Shown: positions 7,529 through 15,900 of the stretch, piece after piece
Position numbering within the stretch: the stretch's first letter is position 1
How the letters are laid out: each line of letters begins with the position of its first letter
Source of the DNA: Bifidobacterium moraviense
Lineage (GTDB): Bacteria > Actinomycetota > Actinomycetes > Actinomycetales > Bifidobacteriaceae
Assembly (NCBI RefSeq): GCF_012932365.1
Contig: NZ_JAAIIH010000013.1
Span: 1-64,000, forward strand
Length of the DNA: 64,000 nucleotides
Reading direction: 5' to 3'
Program-made: the position numbers and the translations under genes
The notes under the pieces: generated by a model
The model's database searches: none
Seen by the model: only the letters and a program-made list of their open reading frames with translations
Told to the model about the DNA's origin: nothing

Positions 7529-8548
7529 ATGGCGAAGGTGACGATACGCGACGTGGCCGCTGCGGCCGGGGTGTCCGCGGCGACGGTCTCGCGCGCGCTC
7601 AGCCAGCCGGGGCGCGTCACGCTGGAGACGGCGCAGCGGGTGCGGCGCATCGCCGACGAACTCGGCTACCGCGCGCGTGCCGTGGACGTCGATCCGCTCG
7701 ACGTGCAGCTGGTGGGGGAGATCGGCGCGCTGGTGCCGGACCTACGCTATCCGATCTTCGCGGACTATCTGCACGGCATGCAGGGACAGTGCGACGCGCG
7801 CGACTTCGTGCTCACGATCAGCTCCACGCGCGACTCGGGCGAGGTGGAGCGCGCGCTCATCGACCGGGCGATCAGGCGCGTGGACGGGCTGATCCTCGTG
7901 GCTCCGCGCGTGCCGGACACCACCATCCGCCGGGCCGCGGGCGTCAGGCCGGTGGTGGTGGTCAACCGTCTGGTGCGCGGCGTGCGGTCCGTGATCGCCG
8001 ACGACCGTCCGAGCATCGACGAGATGGTGCGCGCGCTGGCGCGGCTGGGGCACCGGTCCGTGGCGTACGTGCCGGGCGGCACGTCGTCGTGGCAGAACGG
8101 GCTGCGATGGCAGGGGCTGCTCACCGCGTGCCAGCGCGAGGGGATCCGACTGCGCAGGCTGGAGTGTCCGTACGATTCCGGTCGCGCCGGCACGGACGCC
8201 TCGGCCCTGCTGGACGGCACGGTGATCGACAGCTTCCTGGAGCGTCCCGCCACGGCGCTCGTGGCCTACAACGACGCCATCGCGTGCGCGTGCATGCGCG
8301 CGCTCGCCTCGCGCGGGGTGCGCGTGCCGGGCGACGTCTCGGTGGTCGGCTTCGACGACACGCAGGAGGGCCGCATGAGCGCGCCGCGGCTCGCCACGGT
8401 GGGCGTGGATCGCGAACGCATGGGCGAGCTGGCCGCGGCGAGGCTCATCGAACGCGTGCTGCACGTGGGCGACGCGGTGGACGCGCCCGTGGTGGAGACG
8501 GCGCGGTTCATGCCTGCCGCGAGCCTGGGCGCCGCACCCGTGCGCTGA
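7529..8548 (+). CDS. LacI-family transcriptional regulator
   Basis: A protein of 339 residues. The N-terminus KVTIRDVAAAAGVSAATVSR is the LacI helix-turn-helix, with the hinge region reaching about residue 60. A periplasmic-binding-protein-like effector domain follows, ending in the family's VVGFDDTQEG and ATVGVDRERMGELAAARL motifs. It is divergent from the GH2/symporter pair and probably represses them. The start was set at 7529 because the HTH begins there and a -10 element (TACAGT) lies exactly 7 nt upstream; longer upstream readings would add about 60 arginine-rich residues that look non-coding. Its effector is probably the sugar imported by the GPH symporter. Confidence 0.85.
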   Translation: MAKVTIRDVAAAAGVSAATVSRALSQPGRVTLETAQRVRRIADELGYRARAVDVDPLDVQLVGEIGALVPDLRYPIFADYLHGMQGQCDARDFVLTISSTRDSGEVERALIDRAIRRVDGLILVAPRVPDTTIRRAAGVRPVVVVNRLVRGVRSVIADDRPSIDEMVRALARLGHRSVAYVPGGTSSWQNGLRWQGLLTACQREGIRLRRLECPYDSGRAGTDASALLDGTVIDSFLERPATALVAYNDAIACACMRALASRGVRVPGDVSVVGFDDTQEGRMSAPRLATVGVDRERMGELAAARLIERVLHVGDAVDAPVVETARFMPAASLGAAPVR

Positions 8549-8579
8549 GCGCGTGCCCGCGTCCGCGCGCGGCTGGTGG

Positions 8580-8585
8580 CACAAT
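8580..8585 (+). promoter_or_regulatory. -10 element of a probable leaderless transcript (GNAT gene)
   Basis: CACAAT is followed by 7 nt and the GTG at 8593. The alternative ATG at 8584 would overlap this hexamer. Confidence 0.4.
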
Positions 8586-8592
8586 GGTGGGC

Positions 8593-9246
8593 GTGTCCGT
8601 GTTCCAGTCCATCAAAGGCATCTTCCAGACCCATGCCGCAGGCGAGCGCGCGTTCGTGATGCCCGAGCGCCTGAACGCGCCGCAGGGGTTCGCGCAGATC
8701 AGTCTGCGCCCCATCACCGAGGACGACCAGCAGGAGTGGAACGACGTGCGCTGGGGCAACCGCGACTGGCTGGCGCCGTGGGAGTCCGGCGACCCGATGA
8801 GCGGCAGGCTGCTCTCGTTCAACGAGTGGGTGCGTCGGCTGCGTGCGGGGGAGGAGGCCGGCACCGGCGCCGTGTTCCTCATCGAATACCAGATGCGCAT
8901 CGTGGGGCAGATCTCCATCGGCGCCATCAGCTACGGGTCGCTGCGCACCGGGATGATCGGCTACTGGGTGGCGCGCGACTGCGCCGGACGCGGGTTCGCG
9001 CCGCTCGCCGTGGCGATGCTCGCCGACTGGGCGTTCCGCGATCCCACCGGTCCGCGCCTGCACCGCATCGAGATCGCCATCCTGCCGGAGAACGAGCGTT
9101 CGCGGCGCGTGGTGGCCAAGCTGGGGCTCACGTACGAGGGGATCCGCCGCCGGTACATGTTCATCGGCGGGCAGTGGCGCGACCACGAGACCTACAGCCT
9201 CCTGTCCACCGACCAGCCCGGCAGCCTCACCGCCCGCCTGCGCTAG
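8593..9246 (+). CDS. GNAT-family N-acetyltransferase, RimJ/RimL-like
   Basis: A protein of 217 residues if it starts at GTG 8593, or 220 from ATG 8584. It carries the RimJ/RimL pattern: SLRPITEDDQQEWNDVRWGN near the N-terminus, then GYWVARDCAGRGFAPLAVAM, the acetyl-CoA binding motif A, and RIEIAILPENERSRRVVAKLG near the end. Members acetylate the N-terminal residue of ribosomal or other proteins. It is monocistronic, between the LacI gene and a 62-bp repeat array. The GTG start is preferred because a CACAAT -10-like element lies exactly 7 nt before it, as for other genes here. The acceptor protein is unknown. Confidence 0.85.
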   Translation: MSVFQSIKGIFQTHAAGERAFVMPERLNAPQGFAQISLRPITEDDQQEWNDVRWGNRDWLAPWESGDPMSGRLLSFNEWVRRLRAGEEAGTGAVFLIEYQMRIVGQISIGAISYGSLRTGMIGYWVARDCAGRGFAPLAVAMLADWAFRDPTGPRLHRIEIAILPENERSRRVVAKLGLTYEGIRRRYMFIGGQWRDHETYSLLSTDQPGSLTARLR

Positions 9247-9276
9247 CCGGCGCCCGCGCTCGCGTCCGCGTCCGTT

Positions 9277-9855
9277 GATCGCAACGTTGCGGTGATCGGC
9301 CATGTTGTGGGCGTGCGGGTGACGCTTCGGTGGTCGCTGATCGCAATGTTGCGATGATCGACCATGTTGGGAGCGTGCGGGTGGTGCCTTGATGGTCGTT
9401 GGCCGCAATGCTGTGATGATCGGCCATGTTGGGAAGGTTCGGATGGTGCTTCGGTGGTCGCTGATCGCAACGTTGCGATGTTCGGCCAAATTGGAGCGGT
9501 TCGGATGACTCCCCGGTGGTCGTTGGCCGCAATGCTGTAATGATCGACCAAATTGGGAAGGTTCGGATGGTGCTTCGGTGGTCGCTGATCGCAATGTTGC
9601 GATGTTCGGCCAAGTTGGAGGTGTGTGGGTAGCGCTTCGGTGGTCGCTGATCGCAACGTTGCGATGATCGACCATGTTGGGGGCGTGCGGGTGGTGCCTT
9701 GATGGTCGTTGGCCGCAACGTTGTGATGATCGACCAAATTGGAGCGGTTCGGATGACTCCCCGGTGGTCGTTTACCGCAACGTTGCGGTGATCGGCCATG
9801 TTGTGGGCGCGCGGGTGACGCTTCGGTGGTCGCTGATCGCAATGTTGCGACGATG
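9277..9855. repeat. 62-bp tandem array, ten palindromic cores
   Basis: Cores of the type GATCGCAACGTTGCGATGATC start at 9277, 9339, 9401, 9463, 9525, 9587, 9649, 9711, 9773 and 9835; every step is exactly 62 bp. The best copies contain the perfect 14-bp palindrome TCGCAACGTTGCGA; the copies with GGCCGCAA or TTACCGCAA are degenerate. The ~40-bp linkers fall into about six types that recur out of order (two near-identical copies of three types). The same core and the same 62-bp step occur at 48783-48858 and 53204-53340. Confidence 0.9.
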
Positions 9856-9912
9856 TGACGGGCGGGGGCGACACGCGTCGGGAAACGGCGGGTAATTTAT
9901 CGTGTCCGCGGC

Positions 9913-9918
9913 TATGGT
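9913..9918 (+). promoter_or_regulatory. -10 element of a probable leaderless transcript (membrane protein gene)
   Basis: TATGGT is followed by 7 nt and the ATG at 9926, again without a ribosome-binding site. Confidence 0.45.
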
Positions 9919-9925
9919 TGTCCCT

Positions 9926-11194
9926 ATGGGTTACGAGTCGTTGAGCAGCGTTGTGCTGGTCGCGATCGCCGCTCTGCTGATGTTCGTCTGGGCGCCGCGC
10001 AAGGCCCGCAAAGGCATGAAACGGGCCAGCGAGCATCGGTCGGATCGGTTCTCGGCCTCGCTGCACCTCGTGGACGAGTCAGGCGTCACGCGATTCAACG
10101 ACACGACACCCCCCATTACGAAAGGCTTACTGATGCAGGCAGAACAGCAGCGCAAGGCGTCCAGGCTCACTCCGCAGCGAATCGCGCGGGTCCGCGAGCT
10201 GCGCAGGGCGGCGATCCGTCGTCGCCGCATCGTGGTGTGCGCGCTGTTCGTGGCGACCGTCGTGGTGCTCGCCCTCGCCCTGACGCTGCGCTTCAGCCCG
10301 CTGTTCGCGCTGATCCCGTTCGTCCTGATGGTCACGGTGCTCGGATTCGGCGCCCACGCCTCCGCGCAGGCGCGTGCGTGGGAGGCCGAGGTGGCCGCCG
10401 TGGCCAAGCGCGGCGCCGGCGCCTCGCAGATCCTGCCGCAGACCGTGGGCAAGGCCGCGCGTCCGGTGAGCGCCGCCGCGAAGCCCAATAAGGCCGTCAA
10501 GTCCGCCAAGCCGGCACAGTCTGCCGCCGCGGCGCAGCCCGCCGCCAAGCCGTCCGCCGGTGCGGACACGGACGTGATGATGACCAGCGAGATCCGCGCC
10601 GTGCTCGATCAGGCACGCGCCGAGCAGGCCGTGGCCAAGGCCGAGCGCGCCGCCGCCCGGGCCGATGCCGCCAAGACCGATGCCGCCCGTGCCGCCGCCG
10701 AGCCCGCATCCGCCGCTCCCGCCCAGTCCGCCCAGTCCGCCCAGTCCGCCCAGTCCGCCGAGCCGGATCCCGCCGCCGACGCCGCGGACGTGGCCCGTCA
10801 GGCCGCCGCCGTGGCCGCCGAGCCGTCGGACGCCACCAACGAGCTGCAGCGCATCTCGCCCTCGCACGTGCTGGACGCGTTCGAGCTGGCGTCGTCGCAG
10901 GACCTCATCTCCTTCACGCTCGGCGCGCCGCGTTCCGGCAAGCCGGTGGCGCAGGCCGAACCGGAGAGCATGGAGATCAAGTCCACCCGTCAGGTCGCCA
11001 AGGCCGTGCCGCCCGAGCAGCAGCAGCCGCAGACTCAGGCCCAGTCCCAGTCCGCCCAGTCCGCCGCGCAGGCCCCCGAGTCCGTCACCCTCGCCGCCTC
11101 CGCCGCGGAGCCGGTGGAGGTGGAGGCGCCGGAGGTGTCCGCCGAGTCGCTCGGCGTGGACGTGGACGCGGTCATCGCGCGCCGCGGGCACTGA
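9926..11194 (+). CDS. Membrane protein with Ala/Pro/Gln-rich tail, function unknown
   Basis: A protein of 422 residues. Hydrophobic segments lie at about residues 7-24 (SSVVLVAIAALLMFVW) and 102-145 (two closely spaced helices after an Arg-rich stretch RRAAIRRRR). The remainder is a low-complexity region rich in Ala, Lys, Gln, Ser and Glu, including four tandem AQS units encoded by a 9-bp repeat at 10721-10756. The tail is probably cytoplasmic or extended. No enzymatic motif was seen. The start at 9926 follows a TATGGT -10 element by 7 nt. It precedes groES but is separated from it by the CIRCE-controlled promoter, so it is not part of the heat-shock unit. Confidence 0.7.
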   Translation: MGYESLSSVVLVAIAALLMFVWAPRKARKGMKRASEHRSDRFSASLHLVDESGVTRFNDTTPPITKGLLMQAEQQRKASRLTPQRIARVRELRRAAIRRRRIVVCALFVATVVVLALALTLRFSPLFALIPFVLMVTVLGFGAHASAQARAWEAEVAAVAKRGAGASQILPQTVGKAARPVSAAAKPNKAVKSAKPAQSAAAAQPAAKPSAGADTDVMMTSEIRAVLDQARAEQAVAKAERAAARADAAKTDAARAAAEPASAAPAQSAQSAQSAQSAEPDPAADAADVARQAAAVAAEPSDATNELQRISPSHVLDAFELASSQDLISFTLGAPRSGKPVAQAEPESMEIKSTRQVAKAVPPEQQQPQTQAQSQSAQSAAQAPESVTLAASAAEPVEVEAPEVSAESLGVDVDAVIARRGH

Positions 11195-11269
11195 GCCGCA
11201 TCGCGGAGCGCATCGCATTGCGCCCCGCGAGGAGCGTCGCACGCCGCCCCGCGCGTTTCTCCCACAGCG

Positions 11270-11310
11270 TTAGCACTCGAGTTGGCAGAGTGCTAAATTC
11301 GCGCTACCAT
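11270..11310 (+). promoter_or_regulatory. CIRCE operator and promoter of groES
   Basis: TTAGCACTC (11270-11278), a 9-nt spacer and GAGTGCTAA (11288-11296) form a perfect CIRCE element, the binding site of the heat-shock repressor HrcA. A promoter overlaps it: TTGGCA (11282-11287), a 17-bp spacer, and TACCAT (11305-11310). HrcA binding would therefore cover the -35 element. Confidence 0.95.
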
Positions 11311-11411
11311 GAACCGTAGCGCGTGAGGGTTCGGCTCAAGTGATCGTCAGCCTCTTAGCCCAGGCCTTGGCGCGGGAACTATTGGTTTTCTGTTGCATGA
11401 GGAGGCACACA

Positions 11412-11705
11412 GTGTCCATCGCACTTACGCCGTTGGAAGACAAGATCATCATCAAGCAGGCCGCTGCCGAGACCCAGACCGCTTCCGGCCTGTACATCCC
11501 GGACAACGCCAAGGAGAAGCCGCAGCAGGGCGAGGTCCTGGCCGTGGGCCCGGGCCGCCGCGACGACAAGGGCGAGCGCATCCCGATGGACGTCAAGGTG
11601 GGCGACAAGGTCCTGTACTCCAAGTACGGCGGCACCGAGGTGCACTACCAGGGCGAGGACTACCTGATCGTCGGCGCCCGCGACGTGCTCGCCATCCTCG
11701 GCTGA
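11412..11705 (+). CDS. groES: Co-chaperonin GroES
   Basis: A protein of 97 residues, the usual GroES length. It begins [15 protein letters not shown] and has the mobile loop [12 protein letters not shown] and the conserved [19 protein letters not shown] and [15 protein letters not shown] segments. GroES caps the GroEL cavity during ATP-dependent protein folding in the cytoplasm. The start is GTG at 11412, 6 nt after GGAGG. Control by HrcA is shown by the CIRCE element 115 bp upstream. No groEL follows; in many actinobacteria groEL is elsewhere in the chromosome. A GC-rich hairpin at 11754-11792 probably ends the transcript. Confidence 0.97.
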   Translation: MSIALTPLEDKIIIKQAAAETQTASGLYIPDNAKEKPQQGEVLAVGPGRRDDKGERIPMDVKVGDKVLYSKYGGTEVHYQGEDYLIVGARDVLAILG

Positions 11706-11753
11706 TTCGGTTCGGCTGATTCGGTTCGGCTGATCGCGCGAAGAGCGTTGCGT

Positions 11754-11792
11754 ACGACCCCGGTCGTCTCCTGTGGGAGGCGCCGGGGTCGT
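11754..11792 (+). terminator. Hairpin downstream of groES
   Basis: ACGACCCCGG (11754-11763) pairs perfectly with CCGGGGTCGT (11783-11792). No U-tract follows. A 14-bp tandem repeat (GGCTGATTCGGTTC, two and a half copies) lies between the stop codon and the hairpin. Confidence 0.55.
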
Positions 11793-11940
11793 CGCGTATG
11801 TATGTCGCGTATGTGCGCCGGGCGACGTGCCGCGCGCGTCGTGCGGCGCGCGCTACGCCCGTGGAGAAGACGACCGCGGCGTCCGGGGTGCGCGACGTGG
11901 GCGGGCGGTACACTGGGCTCAGGCCTACAGGGGGAGAACG

Positions 11941-12990
11941 ATGATGTCCGAGCAGCCCGACCGAACCGTATCCGCATCCGTTTCCGGCGCCGCATCGACG
12001 GCGCCGTCCGCGTCGCCCGCGCCGTCCGTGCCGAGCGTGCAGGACGCCGCGCGCACCGTCAACGCCGTCATCAACGCGCTGGACGGGACGCTCTCCTGCG
12101 GGCGCGAGCCCATCGAACTGGCCGTCACCACGCTGGTGGCCGGCGGGCATCTGCTGCTGGAGGATCTGCCCGGCGTGGGCAAGACCACGCTGGCGCGCGC
12201 CCTGGGTACGGTGATCCGCGGCGACGTGCACCGCGTGCAGTTCACGCCGGACATGCTGCCTAGCGACCTGACCGGCGTGAGCGTCTACAACCAGTCCACG
12301 CACGAGTTCGACTTCCATCCCGGCCCGCTGTTCGCCAACATCGTCATCGCCGACGAGATCAACCGCGCCAACCCCAAGACCCAGTCCGCCATGCTCGAGG
12401 CCATGGCCGAGGGGCAGGTGAGCGTGGACGGCGTCACGTACCGGCTGCCGGACCCGTACGTGGTGATCGCCACGCAGAACCCCATCGAGCTGGAGGGCAC
12501 GTTCCCGCTGCCGGAGGCGCAGATCGACCGCTTCATGACCTGCACGTCGCTCGGCTACCCCAGCGCGTACGCGGAGATCGCCACGCTCACCAGCGCCTAC
12601 TCCAAGCGTCCGCTCGACCGGCTCAGGCCCGTGTGCTCCACCGACGACATCCGCGGCGTGCGCGCCGCCGCCGATCTGGTGCACCTGAGCGACCCGGTGG
12701 CCTCGTACATCGTGGCCATCACCACCGCCACTCGCCGGCGCGACGACGTGCGCTACGGTGCCTCGCCGCGAGCCAGCCTGTTCCTGGCGGCCATGGCCAA
12801 GGCACGCGCGCTGGTGGCCGGGCGTGGATTCGTGCTGCCGGACGACGTGAGGACGCTGGCCTCCCCGGTGCTGGCGCATCGTCTGGTGCTGCCGGACACC
12901 GCGTTCGGCACGGGCGACTCGGCGGGCGGCAGGGCCGTGATCGCCGACGTGCTCGAGCACGTGCCGGTGCCGCACGTGAACGGAGACTGA
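11941..12990 (+). CDS. MoxR-family AAA+ ATPase
   Basis: A protein of 349 residues. After a Ser/Ala/Pro-rich leader of about 40 residues comes the AAA_3 core: Walker A LPGVGKTTLA near residue 77, Walker B VIADEINRANPKTQ, sensor 1 VVIATQNPIELEGTFPLPEA and arginine-finger region QIDRF. The C-terminal lid holds GASPRASLFL. MoxR ATPases act as chaperones for partner proteins carrying DUF58 or VWA domains. The ATG follows AGGGGGAG. The next gene starts one base after its stop codon, so translational coupling is likely. Confidence 0.9.
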   Translation: MMSEQPDRTVSASVSGAASTAPSASPAPSVPSVQDAARTVNAVINALDGTLSCGREPIELAVTTLVAGGHLLLEDLPGVGKTTLARALGTVIRGDVHRVQFTPDMLPSDLTGVSVYNQSTHEFDFHPGPLFANIVIADEINRANPKTQSAMLEAMAEGQVSVDGVTYRLPDPYVVIATQNPIELEGTFPLPEAQIDRFMTCTSLGYPSAYAEIATLTSAYSKRPLDRLRPVCSTDDIRGVRAAADLVHLSDPVASYIVAITTATRRRDDVRYGASPRASLFLAAMAKARALVAGRGFVLPDDVRTLASPVLAHRLVLPDTAFGTGDSAGGRAVIADVLEHVPVPHVNGD

Positions 12991-12991
12991 C

Positions 12992-15900
12992 ATGGGCGGG
13001 CGCGCAGACGGGAGTGCACGCAAAGTCCCGCGCAAGGGCCGGCGCAAGGGCTCGCACGAGGGACGCTGGCACCGCCACGGCCTGATGCGCCCCACCGTCG
13101 CCGGCCTGCTGGTGCTGGCGATCTGCGCCGGCTGCTGCTTCCTCGCCCTGCTGCTGGACGACCGCGCGCTGAGCGCCGCCACGCTGGCCCTGCTCGTCGT
13201 CACCGCCTGCTCGTGGATCGTCGTCGGCGTGCAGCGCCGCATGATGGGCGCGCCGCTGGCGCGTGCGGTGATCGAGTCGAGCACGCTGCCGCGCACGCGC
13301 GAAGGCTTCATAGGCTACGTGCCCGCACACGGATGGCGCCGGTTCGTGCTGCCGCACAGCATGACCGTGGCCGTGCAGTGGGAGCGGCTGGACCAGCACG
13401 GCGACGTCGTCGACCGCGGTTCGGGCGCCATCCCGCATAAGCGCGGCCGGTACCGCCACCGCGCGCTCGCGGCCACGTGGTCGGACCCGTTCGGCCTGGT
13501 GCGCCAGCGCCTGCTGATCCGCGACGACGGCGAGACGCTGATGCTGCCGGCGCCCGATTCCGGCGCGCATGGCGGCCAGTCGCTCGCCGCCGACGCCCGG
13601 CTGCAGGACCAGTCAGCCAACGAGGGCGCCAGCGGCATCCGCGAATACGCGCCCGGCGATTCGCCGCGCATGATCTCGTGGCGCCACACCGCGCACCACG
13701 GCGAGCTCATGACCCGCGAATCCGACCGCGACGTGCAGGCCATGACGCTGATCGTGGTGGACACCGCGGCCGCGTCCGGCACCGATCTGGACGCCGCGGC
13801 GGCGGACGTGATGCGCCGGCTGCGCGCGCTGCAGGGGCGTGGCGCGCCGATCGCGGCGGGCGACGGCACGCGCTTCCACGGCGACCGCCTCGCCATCGCG
13901 CGGTTCCTGGCGGCCATGCGCCCGGACGCGCGGGAAGGGCAGGAGACCGATCCGGCGTCCATGGCGGGCCGCACGGCCCGGTTCGCCGCCGCGCAGCATC
14001 ATCCGCTCACGGTCACGCTCGTCACCGCGGAGACCGGCGGCGCGCTGGAGCGCGCGCTCAGGTCCACGCCGGTGGGTGCCGCACTCGTGGTCCGCGCGGT
14101 GGGGCACGCATCGGGATATGCGGCGGATCATGCCCCGGATCGTGCCGCGCGGGACGACGCGTCCCCGTCGCTGCCCGTCGAACCGCTGCCGCTGCCCGCC
14201 GCGCACCGCGCCTCCGGCGTCTCCAACGGCTCCAACGGCTCGCCCACGCGCGACCCGTCCGCGGAACGTGGGGCCGCGGCGCTCGCCCCCGAACCGTGGC
14301 ACCACCCGTGGAGGCGGCATCTGCGCCTCGCGCGCATCGTCACCGTGGCGGCGCTTGCGGTGCTGTACGTCTGCACGCTCGTCGCGCTCAACCCGCTGGT
14401 GGGCGTGAGCGGCACGTGGTGGCCGTTCCTGCTGGCGGGGCTCGTTGTGGCCAGCGCCGAGGCCATCCTGCTGCCGCCGAGCACGGCATGGCGTTCCGCG
14501 CTGCGCACGCTTGTCGGGGCGCTCGCCGCCGCGCTCGTCGCGTTCGCGCTGATCGTGTTCGCGATCCATGACGCCGCCCGCACCTGGCCGTTCGGATCGG
14601 TCACCTCCGTCGTCACGGACGCCTCGGGCGTGGAGACCACGGTCACGCGCTCGAACCTGCGCCTGTTCGCCACCGCCTTCGAGATGGGATTCGACGAGCT
14701 GTACGCGCAGCTGCCGCCGGTCACGGTGGGACGGTGGTCGAACGTGGTGCTCATCGCGCTGGCCGCGGCGTTGATCGTGCTGATGCGCTGCCTGCTCACC
14801 CAGCCGCTCGCCGTGCCCGTGGTGGCCACGATCCCCGTGGCCGTGATGGGCCTCGCGTTCGCGTTCGTGGGCGCGGTGCCCTCGTTCCCGCTGGTGGGGT
14901 TCACCGTGCTCGCCGCGCTCGTGCTGCTGTGGTCGGTGCGTCCGGTGCGCGCGCTCGCGCCGCTGCCGCTGGGCGCGTCCGCGCTGGCCACCGCGCTGGT
15001 GCTGGCCCTCACGCCGTCCGCGCAGAGCTTCGCGGTGAGCGTGCCGATCGCCGTGGGCACGCCCGGCGGCCTGTTCACCACCAGCACCGTCAACCCGCTC
15101 GTGGATCTCAAGCGCGGACTCAACTCCGGCTCCAGCTCCATCGTGTTCACCTATTCCAGCGCCTCGGGTTCCCCGTACTACTTCCGCATGGCCACGCTCG
15201 ACGACTTCAACGGCGACACGTGGCGCTACGACCCGCAGCTCGCCACCGACGGCGGCCTCTACGGCGGCCACGTGAACCTGCTGGGGCGTCCGCAGTCCGA
15301 CGACACCACGGAGACCGGGCAGGGGCGCCGCCTCCAGGGTCGGCTTTCGGTGCTGGGGCTCATGGACGACGACGCGGTGCGCCGCGCCAGCCCCTACGCG
15401 CGCACCATCCGCGCGGTGCAGCTGCTGGGGCGGTCGAGCAGCTTCTCCTCGGGATCGCAGTACTACGGCGGCCCGTACTCCGACGGTTCGGGCTACTACG
15501 GCGACTATTCCAGCCGGGCCACGTCGCGCGGCACCGGCATCGGCACCGGCTCGGCGGACGGCGCGGGAACGTCCGGCACCTCGTCCGGCACGACCGGCGG
15601 CCTGCAGATCAGCGACCTGTTCCAGACGTACGGCATGACCTCGAACACCGGCGTCACCATCCGCACGCTCGGCTCGCGCTTCCTGCCCCTGCCCGGCGAG
15701 ACGCTGAGCCTGGTCGGGGACGTCTCCGGCGACGGGTGGTACCGCGCGGACGACGGCACGGTCTTCTCCACCGGTCAGCTCACCCGTCAGGACATGGACT
15801 ACACGAGCGTCGGCGTCTACCTCGCCCCGATCACCTCGGAGGACCAGTTCGGCCGGCTCGACGCCATCGACCAGCTGCGCGAGGCCGCGACCGCGGAGCT

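Larger units (their letters stand above)
9247..9925. other. Intergenic region filled by a 62-bp repeat array
   Basis: Positions 9277-9855 are a tandem array (separate entry). The period of 62 is not a multiple of three and no frame is consistently conserved, so the array is taken as non-coding. The remaining 70 bp hold the promoter of the next gene. Confidence 0.75.

Noticed and set aside
9277-9855. The 62-bp array as a CRISPR locus
   Set aside because: The palindromic part is short and varies between copies, the linkers recur and resemble each other instead of being unique, and no cas gene is in the window.
11754-11792. groEL expected after groES
   Set aside because: The next gene is a MoxR ATPase with its own ribosome site; no GroEL motif appears anywhere in the window.
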